Shown: piece after piece, positions 1 through 13,812 of the stretch | Layout of the letters: each line of letters opens with the position of its first letter | Numbering within the stretch: the first letter of the stretch is position 1 | NCBI RefSeq assembly: GCF_002870125.1 | Contig: NZ_PNEO01000011.1 | Span: 124,001 to 188,000 of the forward strand | Reading direction: 5' to 3' | Source of the DNA: Burkholderia sp. WAC0059 | GTDB taxonomy: Bacteria > Pseudomonadota > Gammaproteobacteria > Burkholderiales > Burkholderiaceae | Length of the DNA: 64,000 bases | Made by a program: the position numbers and the translations under genes | Notes under the pieces: model-generated | Database searches by the model: none | What the model saw: the letters and a program-made list of their open reading frames with translations, nothing else | What the model was told of the DNA's origin: nothing

Positions 1-91
1 ATAGTCGAGCGTCGGGGCCGAACGAAACGATCTTTCGCTCTATGAATATGACCGAAAGGGATTTGCAGGGATACGCCGGCCCGCGCCGGCT

Positions 92-2359
92 TCAAATGTC
101 GAGCGGATCGACTTCGAGACTCCAGCGCAGCACGCCGCGCAGCGTGCGCAGCGCCGGCTGCCAGGCGCGCAGCGTCGCCAGCAACGCCGCGCGCGACGTG
201 CTTTCCACGAGCAATTGCGCGCGGTGCACGTTCATCACTTTCACGACCGTCATCGGCACCGCGTCGTAGGCGTGCACGCGCGCGGCCGCCGGGATGGCCT
301 GCAGCGCGTCGGCCGCCTGCTGCAGGAACGTCAGCGCGGCCTCGAGCGTGCGCCCCTCGGCGCGCAGCAGCGCCTGCCAGGCGAACGGCGGCAGATGCGC
401 GTCGCGTCGCTCGGCGAGCGTCGCCGTCGCGAAACCCAGGTAGTCGTGACGCGTCAACGCGTGATAGAGCGCATGACGCGGATAACGCGTCTGCACGAGC
501 ACCTCTCCCGGCAATCCCGCGCGGCCGGCGCGGCCGCTTACCTGCATGAGCTGCGCGAACAGCCGCTCGCTCGCGCGAAAGTCGTGCGAGAAAAGCGCGT
601 TGTCGGCATTGAGCACGCCGACGAGCGAAACGCGCTGAAAATCGTGTCCCTTGGCGATCATCTGCGTGCCGACGAGGATGTCGACCTCGCCCGCGTGCAC
701 GTCCGAGAACAGCGCCGCCGCGCTGCCCTTGCGACGCGTGCTGTCCGCGTCAATGCGCAGCACGCGCGCGCCGGGCACCGCGCTCGCGAGCGCTTCCTCG
801 ATGCGCTGCGTGCCGCGGCCCATCGGCGCGAGATCGACGTTGCCGCAGTCGGGACAGGCGCGCGGAACACGGGACTCCCAGCCGCAGTGGTGACAGCGCA
901 GCACCCGCTCCGGCTTATGCAGCACGACGTAGGCGCTGCAGCGCGGGCAGCCCGCCACCCAGCCGCAGGCGTCGCACGAGAGCACCGGCGCGTAACCGCG
1001 CCGGTTCAGAAACACGAGGCTTTGCTCGCCGCGTTCGAGACGCGCCTTCATCGCCGCGACCAGCGGTCCGGACAGACCGTCGAACGAGGCCCGGCCGCGT
1101 CGGCGCTCGTCCTCGAGGTCGATCAGCCGGACCGACGGCAGCGCCGCGTCGGCCATCGCGCGCCGCGAAAGCGTGAGGCGCGTGTAGCGGCCCTGCTCGG
1201 CTTGCCACCAGCTTTCGAGCGACGGCGTCGCCGAGCCGAGCACCACCGGCACGCCGAGCTGCTTCGCGCGCCAGACGGCGAGGTCGCGCGCCGAGTAGCG
1301 CAGGCCCTCCTGCTGCTTGTAGGCCGGGTCGTGTTCCTCGTCGACGACGAGCATCGCCAGACGCGGCAGCGAGGCGAGCACGGCGAGGCGCGTGCCGAGC
1401 ACGATCCGCGCCTCGCCCGTGTGGGCGGCCAGCCAGTTGCGCGCGCGTTCGCCTTCGGCGAGGCCGCTGTGCAGCGTGACGATCGCGCCGTCGCTCAGCG
1501 TCGCCGCGAAGCGCGCGCGAAACGTCGCTTCGAACTGCGGCGTCAGGTTGATTTCGGGCACGAGCACGAGCGCTTGGGCGGTCGGGTCGCGCGCGAGCCG
1601 CTCCGCCAGCGCGCGCAGATAGACCTCCGTCTTGCCGCTGCCGGTCACGCCGTGCAGCAGGAACGGCGCGAAGCCGCGCGCGGCGAGAATCGAGTCGACC
1701 GCGACTTGCTGCTCGTCGCTCAGGACCGGCAACGGCGCCGGATCGCCGGCGGCCCCGCTTTCGCGCCGTGCCGCCGGGATGGCATGCGACGCGCCCGGCG
1801 GCAGCGTCTCGCGCTCGACCCAGCCTTCGCGACACCACGCGTCCAGCGTCGCCGCCGCCTTCGGGTGCCGTTCTCTCGCCTCCGCGAGATCGAGTTCGCC
1901 GCTCTCGCGCAAGGCGAGCGCGAGCCGCCTCAGGGCGTGAGCGCGAGCCGGCAACGCGTCCGGCAGCGCCGCCGCGCCGGCCGGCAAGAGCCGGTAGCAC
2001 TCGCGGGGCGCGAGGAGCCTCGCCCATCTCAACGGATCGCGCAATGCCTGCGGCAGCGCAGGCAGGGCGACTTCGCCGAGGCCGCGCTGGTAGTAATCGG
2101 CCGCGAAACCCGTCAACTCGAGCCATTGCAGCGAGAGCGGCGGACACGCGAAGCAGGTCGCGCCGACGTCGCGCAACCGCTCCGCCGGGACTTCACTGTG
2201 AGCGCTCACTTCGAATATGAGCCCAACCATGTCCCGGCGCCCGAACGGCACGCGCACGAGCAGGCCGGGCACCGGCGTCGGAGCGTCCGCCGGGTAGCGG
2301 TAGTCGTAGAGAGCCGGGAGCGGATGGTCCAGCGCCACCCGCACGAACAGGTCGCTCAT
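92..2359 (-). CDS. priA: Primosomal replication helicase PriA
   Basis: This is a 3'-to-5' superfamily 2 helicase that recognises stalled forks and D-loops and reloads the replicative helicase. The 755-residue length is normal. After the N-terminal DNA-binding part the helicase core shows Walker A GVTGSGKTEVYL at about residue 237 and a DEEHD box. The core is interrupted by eight cysteines in the usual zinc-binding strand-exchange insert, read as CDACGWVAGCPRC followed by CHHC and CPDC. I chose the ATG at 2359 (MSDLFVRV) because family members begin this way; an in-frame GTG at 2371 would add four residues. It is followed downstream by a GC hairpin but no clear T-tract. The gap to hemE on the same strand is about 420 bases, so it is probably transcribed separately. 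Identification is secure. Confidence 0.96.
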   Translation of the reverse strand: MSDLFVRVALDHPLPALYDYRYPADAPTPVPGLLVRVPFGRRDMVGLIFEVSAHSEVPAERLRDVGATCFACPPLSLQWLELTGFAADYYQRGLGEVALPALPQALRDPLRWARLLAPRECYRLLPAGAAALPDALPARAHALRRLALALRESGELDLAEARERHPKAAATLDAWCREGWVERETLPPGASHAIPAARRESGAAGDPAPLPVLSDEQQVAVDSILAARGFAPFLLHGVTGSGKTEVYLRALAERLARDPTAQALVLVPEINLTPQFEATFRARFAATLSDGAIVTLHSGLAEGERARNWLAAHTGEARIVLGTRLAVLASLPRLAMLVVDEEHDPAYKQQEGLRYSARDLAVWRAKQLGVPVVLGSATPSLESWWQAEQGRYTRLTLSRRAMADAALPSVRLIDLEDERRRGRASFDGLSGPLVAAMKARLERGEQSLVFLNRRGYAPVLSCDACGWVAGCPRCSAYVVLHKPERVLRCHHCGWESRVPRACPDCGNVDLAPMGRGTQRIEEALASAVPGARVLRIDADSTRRKGSAAALFSDVHAGEVDILVGTQMIAKGHDFQRVSLVGVLNADNALFSHDFRASERLFAQLMQVSGRAGRAGLPGEVLVQTRYPRHALYHALTRHDYLGFATATLAERRDAHLPPFAWQALLRAEGRTLEAALTFLQQAADALQAIPAAARVHAYDAVPMTVVKVMNVHRAQLLVESTSRAALLATLRAWQPALRTLRGVLRWSLEVDPLDI

Positions 2360-2779
2360 GCGCGTCGTCACCGTGTCGACGGCAACGCGATGCGCGCCGG
2401 ATCGAGTGACTTAAAGTAAACCTTCACATTCGGCGCTAAGTTTTGGATTCCGCAGAACAATTGCGCCCTCGTCTCCGCACCTGTGGATAACTTTGTTAAG
2501 AACTCGGTATGGCCCGGCTGCGGGCCGGATTGCGACGATCCCCGGCCGAATCCCGCGAATTTAGGTGTGGAGCGGCCAAAGCCTTGCCTGTCAAGGGATT
2601 GGCCGCTTTCGCACGAATATTGCAGCCGTATTGCACGAGGCCATCTTCGTTGCGCGCCGCAACGTGACGAATGTGCATAAGTCAAGCCTTGACATCCTCG
2701 CGATGGCTTGTGGACGGCCTGTTCCGCACGCCGCGCACCCTCGTCGCCCGGTTCGCCCCGCTGCAGCGCAGCACTGGGC
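2360..2779. other. priA-hemE intergenic region with DnaA-box matches
   Basis: No convincing gene is seen here. The stretch holds two sequences that fit the consensus DnaA box TTWTNCACA on the minus strand: TGTGGATAA at 2482-2490 and TGTGCATAA at 2672-2680. Two partial matches beginning TGTGGA lie between and after them. The left part (2411-2500) is noticeably AT-richer than its surroundings. It should also contain the priA promoter, which I cannot place with confidence. Confidence 0.5.
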
Positions 2780-3892
2780 CTATCGGGCGGACGGCTGCGC
2801 GTTCCGGGCTGCGGCATGGATCGTGCGGCTATGGCGGTGCACTTCGTCCACGAGCTCCGCGACGTTTTCGAGCGGCGTGAACTGGGAAATGCCGTGGCCC
2901 AGGTTGAACACATGCCCCGGGTGCGGACCGAAACTGTCGAGCACCGCGCGCGCCTCGGCGCGAACCGTCGCGGCCGGCGCGAACAGGATCGTCGGGTCGA
3001 GATTGCCCTGCAGCGCGACGCGCGTCCCGACGCGCTCGCGCGCCCACCCGAGATTGACCGTCCAGTCGAGCCCGACCGCGTCGACGCCCGACGCCGCGAT
3101 CTCGTCGAGCCAGAGCCCGCCGCCCTTCGTGAACGCGATCACGGGCACGCGCGCGCCGTCGTGCTCGCGCCTGAGTCCGGCCACGACCTGGGCAATATAG
3201 TCGAGCGAGAAGCGCTGATAAGCGCCGTCCGCCAGCGCGCCGCCCCAGGTGTCGAAAATCATCACGGCCTGGGCGCCCGCCTCGATCTGCGCGTTCAGAT
3301 AGGCTGCGACCGCGCGGGCGTTGACGTCGAGAATGCGCCGCATCAGGTCCGGCCGCGAATACAGCATCGACTTCACCGTGCGGAAATCGCTCGAGCCCTC
3401 GCCCTCGACCATGTAGCAGGCGAGCGTCCACGGGCTGCCCGAAAAACCGATCAGCGGCACGCGCTGGCGGCCTTGCGCGTCGGTCAGCGCGCGGCGGATC
3501 TGCCGGATCGCGTCGGTCACGTAGCCGAGCGTCGCGCCGATATCGGGCACCGCGAGGCGCGCCACGTCGCTTTCGCTGCGCACCGGATGCGCGAACTTCG
3601 GCCCCTCGCCCTGCAGAAAGTCGAGGCCGAGGCCCATCGCGTCGGGAATCGTCAGAATGTCGGAAAAGAGAATGGCCGCGTCGAGCGGGAAACGGTCGAT
3701 CGGCTGCAGCGTCACCTCGGTCGCGTAGTCCGGATTCTTCGCGAGGCCAAGGAAGCTGCCCGCGCGGCTACGCGTGGCGTTGTACTCCGGGAGGTAACGA
3801 CCCGCCTGGCGCATCAGCCAGACCGGCGTGTGATCGACGGGCTGCCGCTGCAGCGCGCGCAAAAAAGTGTCGTTCAGGAGAGTGTGGGCCAC
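2780..3892 (-). CDS. hemE: Uroporphyrinogen decarboxylase HemE
   Basis: The enzyme removes the four acetate carboxyls of uroporphyrinogen III to give coproporphyrinogen III, a cytosolic step of haem synthesis. The N-terminal signature [10 protein letters not shown] and the [16 protein letters not shown] motif are both present, and the 370-residue length fits the family. The longest reading frame begins at 3931, but its first residues are unlike the family. I prefer the GTG at 3892, which gives [14 protein letters not shown], the conserved beginning. It lies downstream of the atp operon on the same strand but is separated by about 860 bases and a strong terminator, so it is an independent transcript. 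Confidence 0.96.
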   Translation of the reverse strand: MAHTLLNDTFLRALQRQPVDHTPVWLMRQAGRYLPEYNATRSRAGSFLGLAKNPDYATEVTLQPIDRFPLDAAILFSDILTIPDAMGLGLDFLQGEGPKFAHPVRSESDVARLAVPDIGATLGYVTDAIRQIRRALTDAQGRQRVPLIGFSGSPWTLACYMVEGEGSSDFRTVKSMLYSRPDLMRRILDVNARAVAAYLNAQIEAGAQAVMIFDTWGGALADGAYQRFSLDYIAQVVAGLRREHDGARVPVIAFTKGGGLWLDEIAASGVDAVGLDWTVNLGWARERVGTRVALQGNLDPTILFAPAATVRAEARAVLDSFGPHPGHVFNLGHGISQFTPLENVAELVDEVHRHSRTIHAAARNAQPSAR

Positions 3893-4597
3893 GTTGCGGA
3901 TTGCGCGAGGCGCGTCAGGGCAAAGCGGCATTTTACCGGAGCACGTCTGACGCGCCGGGCGATTCGTTCACGAGGCGCGCAGCAGCGGAGCGTCGCGTCC
4001 CGGGGCGCGGTCGTCCGATCGACGCTCATTCAGGCGCGCGACGCATAGAGATAGAAGAAGCCGGAATAAACACGTCGATATGTCGAGTGCAAGTTGCAAC
4101 CAGGCGTTGCAGCGCTTCATCGCGGCGATTTTCGGCCTATGCTTGAAGTCGTCATGTCCGACGATGCCCGGACGAATGCCTGGCTTCATGGAAAGGGAAC
4201 GTTTTCGAGGCAAACGCGTATGGGGCGGGAAGGGACCGATGCATCGCGAATCTCAGCCATGAACAGACCCGCGAGGCCTATCGAGCACCGCCGGTAAAAA
4301 TGACTTTGAGCCAACAATCAGGATGGCAAAAAATCCCGCAAAGCCTTATCCGGCGGGCGTTACAACCTGAAACACTTTGTTACCGCGTCTCCATCTCAAT
4401 TCGCCCACAATGCCTTCAACGGTTTCAACACGGATGTGGCTTGATGCAAGTGTGAGCGGACACAACACATCGGCCGGTCGGCTTCGAGCCGAAGCCCTTC
4501 ACAGGGGCATCCCTGTTGGAGTCGTACCCGGCGGACGGTGTCGCTCCCCGGCTCCTTCATTGGTCTCCTCGCGCTAACCCCGTAGCGTGTGGTTTTT
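3893..4597. other. Intergenic region between atpC and hemE, possible plus-strand RNA gene
   Basis: About 700 bases carry no recognisable protein gene on either strand. The minus strand must hold the hemE promoter. On the plus strand the region ends in a strong orphan terminator, and the last 60 bases contain CTCCTTC and TCTCCTC pyrimidine runs. Direct GTTAC repeats occur around 4363 and 4380. I do not recognise any riboswitch or known RNA family here. Confidence 0.4.
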
Positions 4598-4625
4598 AGC
4601 GGGCTCCAGGCCCGCTTTTTTTTTT
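4598..4625 (+). terminator. Orphan intrinsic terminator on the plus strand
   Basis: A 7-bp stem AGCGGGC/GCCCGCT with a five-base TCCAG loop is followed by ten consecutive T residues. No plus-strand gene precedes it within this intergenic region, since both hemE and the atp operon read leftward. It therefore implies an unannotated plus-strand transcript, probably a small RNA, ending here. Confidence 0.75.
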
Positions 4626-4701
4626 CGTCTTCCGAAACGTTCGATTCGATTCGAACGTCCAGCGTCTTCCCCATTCTCCGCGCGCCGCGCACGCCCCAAA
4701 G

Positions 4702-4729
4702 AAAAAACGGGCTCCCACAAGGGAGCCCG
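4702..4729 (-). terminator. Terminator of the ATP synthase operon
   Basis: A perfect 9-bp inverted repeat CGGGCTCCC/GGGAGCCCG encloses a four-base loop. On the minus strand it is followed by six T residues. It lies 28 bases beyond the atpC stop codon, exactly where the operon should end. Confidence 0.9.
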
Positions 4730-4756
4730 CCTCGAGCGTCGTCTCGACCTCAAATA

Positions 4757-5182
4757 TCAGTGCCGGACGCTCATCGTGCGCAGACGCTCGATCGTCGCCA
4801 GTTGCGCGATCGCATAGGCCAGTTCCGCCTGTGCCGTCGCGTATTCGAGATTCGAGCTGGCGTTCTGCAGCGCCTCCTCGGCGCGCTTGCGGGCCTCGTC
4901 GGCCTTCGCTTCGTCGAGATCCTTGCCGCGGATCGCCGTATCGGCGAGCACCGTCACCGCGCCCGGCTGCACTTCGAGAATCCCGCCCGCGACGAACACG
5001 AACTCCTCCTCGCCGCTTTCGTGGACGATGCGTACCGCACCGGGACGAATGCGCGTGATGAGCGGCGTGTGGCCCGGCAGGATGCCGAGGTCGCCCGCCT
5101 CGCCGGGGAGCGCGACGAACTTCGCCTGGCCCGCGAAGATGTTCTCTTCCGCGCTGACGACGTCTACCTTGATGGTTGCCAT
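4757..5182 (-). CDS. atpC: ATP synthase epsilon subunit
   Basis: Epsilon is part of the central stalk of F1, coupling proton flow to catalysis and inhibiting ATP hydrolysis through its C-terminal helices. The 141-residue protein begins [16 protein letters not shown]. It shows the N-terminal beta-sandwich with the [17 protein letters not shown] motif, followed by the helical C-terminal domain rich in Ala, Glu and Lys. It is the last gene of the operon, 81 bases after atpD, and is followed by the operon terminator. Nothing is unusual. Confidence 0.97.
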   Translation of the reverse strand: MATIKVDVVSAEENIFAGQAKFVALPGEAGDLGILPGHTPLITRIRPGAVRIVHESGEEEFVFVAGGILEVQPGAVTVLADTAIRGKDLDEAKADEARKRAEEALQNASSNLEYATAQAELAYAIAQLATIERLRTMSVRH

Positions 5183-5263
5183 ATATGTCGACTCCTGGTT
5201 GAGTGTGATGCACGCGGCGGAACCGGCCCAGCCGATTCCGCCCGACTGCCAGCACTCGAACCG

Positions 5264-6685
<1,422 letters not shown>

Positions 6686-6742
6686 TCATTCGCGCAAGGG
6701 CGCAGTGTCGAGGCGCCGCGCCTGGCCTGTCCGGACGTCGCG

Positions 6743-7615
6743 TCAGACCGCCGCCGCACCGCTGACGATCTCCGAGAGTTCCTTCGTGATCGCGGCCTGG
6801 CGGCTCTTGTTGTACGAAAGCTGCAGCTCGTTGATGACCGTCTTCGCGTTGTCCGACGCCGCCTTCATCGCGACCATCCGCGCCGACTGCTCCGACGCCA
6901 TGTTCTCGGCAACGGCCTGATAGACGAGCGCCTCGACGTAGCGAACCAGCAGTTCGTCCACGACGGTCTGCGCGTCCGGCTCGTAGATGTAGTCCCACGA
7001 CGAGCGCGGCGTCGCGCCGTCGTCGAAACGCTCCGAGGACAGCGGCAGCAACTGCTCGATCACGGGCTCCTGCTTCATCGTGTTGACGAAGCGCGTGTAC
7101 GCGAGATAGACGGCGGACAGCTTGCCTTCCGAGTACTGGTCGAGCTGCACCTTGACCGCGCCGATCAGCTTCTCGAGGTGAGGCGTGTCGCCGAGATGCA
7201 CGACGTTCGAGGCGACCCGCGCGCGCAGGCGGTTCAGGAACCCGAGCCCCTTGCTGCCGATTGCCGTGGCCTCGACCGACTTGCCCGACGCCTCCAGCTC
7301 CTTGAGCTTTTGCAGCGACGCGCGCATCACGTTGGTGTTCATGCCGCCGCACAGCCCCTTGTCGGTCGTCACGAGAATGAAACCGGCCACCTTCGCGTCG
7401 CCGTTCTCCGTCATGAACGGATGGCGATACTCGGGGTTGGCGCGGCTCATATGCGCGGCGATGTCGCGGACCTTGTCGGCATAGGGACGGGCAGCGCGCA
7501 TGCGCTCCTGGGCGCGGCGCATCTTCGAGGCCGCCACCATCTCCATCGCCTTCGTGATCTTGCGCGTGTTCTGCACGCTCTTGATCTTGCCGCGAATTTC
7601 CTTCATTCCAGCCAT
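6743..7615 (-). CDS. atpG: ATP synthase gamma subunit
   Basis: Gamma is the rotating shaft of the F1 motor. The protein starts [20 protein letters not shown] and ends with the long C-terminal helix containing [19 protein letters not shown], both hallmarks of the family. The reading frame extends upstream to 7654, but the added 13 residues are unlike gamma subunits, so the ATG at 7615 is chosen, giving 290 residues. It lies between atpA and atpD in canonical order. Confidence 0.97.
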   Translation of the reverse strand: MAGMKEIRGKIKSVQNTRKITKAMEMVAASKMRRAQERMRAARPYADKVRDIAAHMSRANPEYRHPFMTENGDAKVAGFILVTTDKGLCGGMNTNVMRASLQKLKELEASGKSVEATAIGSKGLGFLNRLRARVASNVVHLGDTPHLEKLIGAVKVQLDQYSEGKLSAVYLAYTRFVNTMKQEPVIEQLLPLSSERFDDGATPRSSWDYIYEPDAQTVVDELLVRYVEALVYQAVAENMASEQSARMVAMKAASDNAKTVINELQLSYNKSRQAAITKELSEIVSGAAAV

Positions 7616-7717
7616 TGCTTGCTCCCTGGCGAAGCGCGAGGGGCGCACTGACACGCCGCCCTTCGCGCCTCAAGGTCCGTTTTACCGTCTATCGTCGATG
7701 ATCCGCGGACCGGACGA

Positions 7718-9259
<1,542 letters not shown>

Positions 9260-9319
9260 TATTCGCTCCTGGTGTTCAATTCTGTTGCGTGCCGGCCGCG
9301 CAATTACGTCAAGGTGGCG

Positions 9320-9859
9320 TCAGGCGGTCAGTGCCGCCTGCATGCCGGCGAGCCGCGCACGGACCGAGGTGTCGAGCACTTCGTCGCCGACCGTGACGCT
9401 CACGCCGCCGATCAGCGACGAATCGAGTTCGACGCTCGCCTTCAGTTTGCGCTTGAACCGGCGCTCGAGGCTCTCGACGAGTTCGTTCAACTGCGCGCCT
9501 TCGAGCGGGAACGCGCTGACGATCAACGCGTCGGCCGCACCTTCGCGGGCGTTGCGGAGCACTTCGAACTGGATGGCGATGGCCGGCAGCAGTTCCAGAC
9601 GATGATTGTCGACGAGCATCTGCACGAAATTCTTCGCCTCGGCGCTCGCCTTCAGCGGCGAGGACACCGCCGAAAGCAGCAGGTCGACCATCTGGGCGTG
9701 GCTCACCTTCGGGCTCGACGCGACCGACAGCACCTCGGGCAGGGACGCAACCTGAGCCAACTGTGCAGCGAGCGTGGACCAGGCAGCGACGTCGCCGGCC
9801 TGCGCGACCTCGAACAGCGCTTCTGCGTAAGGGCGGGCGATGGTTGCAAGTTCGGCCAT
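9320..9859 (-). CDS. atpH: ATP synthase delta subunit
   Basis: Delta caps F1 and links it to the peripheral b-subunit stalk. The 179-residue protein starts [19 protein letters not shown] and ends with the [17 protein letters not shown] segment typical of the C-terminal domain. The open frame runs upstream through the atpF region in a different frame. The ATG at 9859 is chosen because it gives the family start and lies two bases after the atpF stop codon, which suggests translational coupling. Confidence 0.96.
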   Translation of the reverse strand: MAELATIARPYAEALFEVAQAGDVAAWSTLAAQLAQVASLPEVLSVASSPKVSHAQMVDLLLSAVSSPLKASAEAKNFVQMLVDNHRLELLPAIAIQFEVLRNAREGAADALIVSAFPLEGAQLNELVESLERRFKRKLKASVELDSSLIGGVSVTVGDEVLDTSVRARLAGMQAALTA

Positions 9860-9861
9860 GA

Positions 9862-10332
9862 TCAGAGCTCGGCTTTCAGTTGATTCAGCAGTTCGGCATG
9901 AACCGTCTGGTCGACTTCGCGCTTCAGGATCTGCTCGGCGCCCCGAACCGCCAGCAAGGCGACTTCCGAGCGCAGCGCCTCGCGCGCCTTCACGACCTGC
10001 TGCTCGGCGTCCGCCTTCGCCTGCGCGACGATGCGCGCGGCTTCGGCGCGGGCCTGCTCCTTGATTTCCTCGGCGATCGCGAGCGCACGCTTCTCGGCTT
10101 CGGCGATGCGGTGCTGACCCTCGTTGCGGGCCTGCGTGAGTTCCTCGCCGACGCGCTTGTGCGCGGCTTCGAGCTCCGACTTGCCCTTTTCCGCCGCCGC
10201 GAGGCCGTCGGCGATCTTCTTCGCGCGTTCGTCGAGCGCGTTGATCAACGGCGGCCACACGAACTTCATCGTGAACCACGCGAGGATCAGGAACACGATC
10301 ATTTGCGCAAACAGGGTTGCGTTGAGATTCAC
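9862..10332 (-). CDS. atpF: ATP synthase b subunit
   Basis: The b subunit forms the peripheral stalk. One hydrophobic segment at about residues 8-26 ([17 protein letters not shown]) is followed by a long, highly charged helical stretch rich in Ala, Glu, Lys and Arg that should form the coiled coil. The 156-residue length and the [10 protein letters not shown] start are normal. It lies between atpE and atpH and nearly abuts atpH. Confidence 0.96.
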   Translation of the reverse strand: MNLNATLFAQMIVFLILAWFTMKFVWPPLINALDERAKKIADGLAAAEKGKSELEAAHKRVGEELTQARNEGQHRIAEAEKRALAIAEEIKEQARAEAARIVAQAKADAEQQVVKAREALRSEVALLAVRGAEQILKREVDQTVHAELLNQLKAEL

Positions 10333-10454
10333 GGTGTTTCCTTATCTAGCTGGACCGGAAAAATAAACGACGGGGCGCGAGCCGCAGGCCGCGCCGCCGT
10401 TCGTTCTGCCATGCGCCGCCCATTCCGCGGCGCATCGGTTTCTCCGAAGGAGCC

Positions 10455-10772
<318 letters not shown>

Positions 10773-10852
10773 TTACTTTATTTAAAAGACCAGAAACCGA
10801 CGAAACGAAATCTGTGACGCGAAAACCGGAACCGGCGCTGCGCGCAGCGCGC

Positions 10853-11704
<852 letters not shown>

Positions 11705-11813
11705 CTAGACACCCCAGCAATATTCAAAACTTCCAGCCTGCCGCCCTCGGCCCGTCAGCGCGCCCCGCCGACAGGACATGCGCACCCGGTTGCCTCGCTC
11801 GACAGGCACATGA

Positions 11814-12338
11814 TCAAAACGCCAGTGCGACCCAATATGTTTTGAGCGCCACCAGATAGGCCACCAACATCGGCAACCAGCGCGCCTCGTGCCAGGCTTC
11901 GCCGATAATAATGAAGAGTGCCGCCGTCATTCCGGCCTTGACTGCCTCCCCCGCCACCAATGCCATCCTGGAGCGGCTGCCCGCGCGCTTCAGGTACAGC
12001 GCGAACAGGCTGGCCGGAGCCCAGCACACGGCGCCGCCGAGCAGGGCCGACAGCGTGGCCTGCGTCGAGTGACCGAAAAACAGCCAGACGATGAGCGCCA
12101 CGACCAGGGACAAAGCTATTTGCGCTGCCACGACCCGCTGCGGCATGACGCGCGACGGACGACTCACCTTCGGGCCGAACAATTTCTCGGCCTCGGCCCG
12201 TGTGAGCGGAGTGATTTGATTTTCTTGTTCGATGCCCCAATCGTCTTGCGGGTCGGATGCCCGGGCATCGGAACGTCCACGTGTCCCCTGCGGGGCTGAC
12301 GCCTCGACGGGCGACAGGTCAGGCGATTCACGCATCAT
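11814..12338 (-). CDS. atpI: ATP synthase subunit I (AtpI)
   Basis: AtpI is a small membrane protein thought to help c-ring assembly. Residues beyond about 80 contain four hydrophobic segments, and the N-terminal 70 residues are hydrophilic. The start is uncertain. Tandem ATGs at 12338 and 12335 (MMRESPDLSP) fit a promoter about 70 bases upstream, while an ATG at 12386 would add 16 residues unlike the family. It is the first gene of the operon. AtpI sequences diverge fast, so the identification rests on position and topology together. Confidence 0.85.
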   Translation of the reverse strand: MMRESPDLSPVEASAPQGTRGRSDARASDPQDDWGIEQENQITPLTRAEAEKLFGPKVSRPSRVMPQRVVAAQIALSLVVALIVWLFFGHSTQATLSALLGGAVCWAPASLFALYLKRAGSRSRMALVAGEAVKAGMTAALFIIIGEAWHEARWLPMLVAYLVALKTYWVALAF

Positions 12339-12406
12339 GCAGATCCTCGATCCGGCCCGCGCCTTACACAATGCCTTTAGGCGCATCAAACTGATAAACC
12401 GCGGCG

Positions 12407-12435
12407 ATTGTAAGCGATAGTTGCAGGCGATTCAA
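12407..12435 (-). promoter_or_regulatory. Promoter of the atp operon
   Basis: On the minus strand the sequence reads TTGAAT, a 17-base spacer, then TACAAT. This is a good sigma-70 match, with the -35 hexamer at 12430-12435 and the -10 hexamer at 12407-12412. The predicted start point near 12400 lies about 60 bases before atpI. No other promoter of comparable quality is seen in the gap. Confidence 0.7.
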
Positions 12436-12587
12436 GGCTTTACCCCTGCCCAAAAACCCGTGAAAACAGGCTTCGCGATGCAAAAAAGCGCATTCTCCGA
12501 TACCGCAATGCAGCACTTGTAAGGTCGTGCAGTCACGGTTCGGACACGCGGGCGCCGATTGTGTCGAGGGCGCCCCAGGGCGTCATG

Positions 12588-13748
12588 TCACCCGTATTGC
12601 AGCAGCAATGCGCCGAGCATCAGCGCAACCAGACCGAACGGAATGCTGACGAGATGGAACGGCAGCCACATGCCGCGCGTCTTTGCGAGCCGTACCGCGA
12701 TCAGATTGGCGAGCGATCCGATTGCGCAACCGAAGCCGCCGACACTGACTCCAAACCCGAGCGAGCGCCAGTCCGGCGTGAACGACGACAGCAGTATCGT
12801 GGCCGGAACATTGCTGATGCCTTGCGACAGAACAGCCGCTGCGACATAAGCGCGCAGCGGGGTGCCGAGCCCGAGTTGACCGAGCGCGGCGTGCATCGAG
12901 GGTAGCGCAACGACACTGCGAAGTATGACGAACATCAAGACAAAGATCAGGAGTAGCAACCAGTCGATGCTCATGACGATCCGCGGACGCCACGCCGCAA
13001 ACACCCCGATCACCCACGGCAACGCGAGTCCGACCCGATGTGCATCGGCAAGCATAACGAACGCAACGAACAGCAGCAACGCGACGCCGGTGAGCGGCCC
13101 GTCGACGGCAACGGGCTGCGCCGGCTGCGTCGCCTCCTCCCGCAGCGCGAGCGGCCGGGCGCGAAACGCACAGGCCGTGAGCACGGCAAGCATCGCGAGC
13201 AGCAGCGCGGCGAGCGGCGCGAGCGCGAGCACGAAGCGGCCGAACGAGACCCCGCTCGACTGCCATAGAAACAGGTTTTGCGGATTGCCGAGCGGCGTCA
13301 GCACGGAGCCCGCATTCACGGCGAGCGCGAGGAAAATCACGAAGCGCTTGATCGGCAACCGGCTCAGACGGTGCAGCGACAGCGTGAGCGGCACGACGAC
13401 GAACAGCGCGACGTCGTTGGTCAGCACGGTCGATAGCGCGGCAGCCAGCGCGATCAGCGCGAACGCGAGCGCGCGTTCGGAGCGGAGGCGCCGGGTCAGG
13501 CGCTGCGCGAACGCGCTCAGGCAGCCGGAATATTCGAGCGCCCGGGTCAGGACCAGCAGGCCGGCGAGCGTCGCCACGGTCTGCCAGTCGACCAGCGCCG
13601 GGAGCGACGCCCACGCGCGCGGGTGCAGCGCCTGCAGCAAGGCCAGCGCGATCGCGAGAATCGCCAGAACGGGCTCGCGTGCCGCCCAACCGGCCAGCAC
13701 GCGCAGAATCCGCGCCGGATAGGCGACGCCCCGGCGCGGCGGGGTCAT
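12588..13748 (-). CDS. SLC13/ArsB-like anion or cation permease
   Basis: This is a 386-residue integral membrane protein with about ten hydrophobic segments. The pair of related motifs NDVALFVVVPLTL (first half) and GSVLTPLGNPQNL, with a second-half counterpart around SNVPATILLSSF, is typical of the ion-transporter superfamily that includes CitM-like, NhaD and ArsB permeases. The substrate cannot be told from sequence. The gene follows parB by 64 bases on the same strand, so it may be the last gene of the mnmG-rsmG-parA-parB transcript, although its role is unrelated. Confidence 0.8.
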   Translation of the reverse strand: MTPPRRGVAYPARILRVLAGWAAREPVLAILAIALALLQALHPRAWASLPALVDWQTVATLAGLLVLTRALEYSGCLSAFAQRLTRRLRSERALAFALIALAAALSTVLTNDVALFVVVPLTLSLHRLSRLPIKRFVIFLALAVNAGSVLTPLGNPQNLFLWQSSGVSFGRFVLALAPLAALLLAMLAVLTACAFRARPLALREEATQPAQPVAVDGPLTGVALLLFVAFVMLADAHRVGLALPWVIGVFAAWRPRIVMSIDWLLLLIFVLMFVILRSVVALPSMHAALGQLGLGTPLRAYVAAAVLSQGISNVPATILLSSFTPDWRSLGFGVSVGGFGCAIGSLANLIAVRLAKTRGMWLPFHLVSIPFGLVALMLGALLLQYG

Positions 13749-13812
13749 CGGGCACGCTGGCGGTCTGTCACGTCGCGCGCCGCCCGCCGTGCACGGAAAC
13801 AGGCCGATACGT

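Noticed and set aside
215..2419. A 734-codon open frame on the plus strand opposite priA
   Set aside because: It is the antisense shadow of priA, which has all helicase motifs. The plus-strand product is Arg/His/Ala-rich with no recognisable domain, typical of reversed GC-rich codons.
3968..4213. A small minus-strand frame of 81 codons upstream of hemE
   Set aside because: No ribosome site, no domain, and composition like random DNA. It probably overlaps the hemE promoter.
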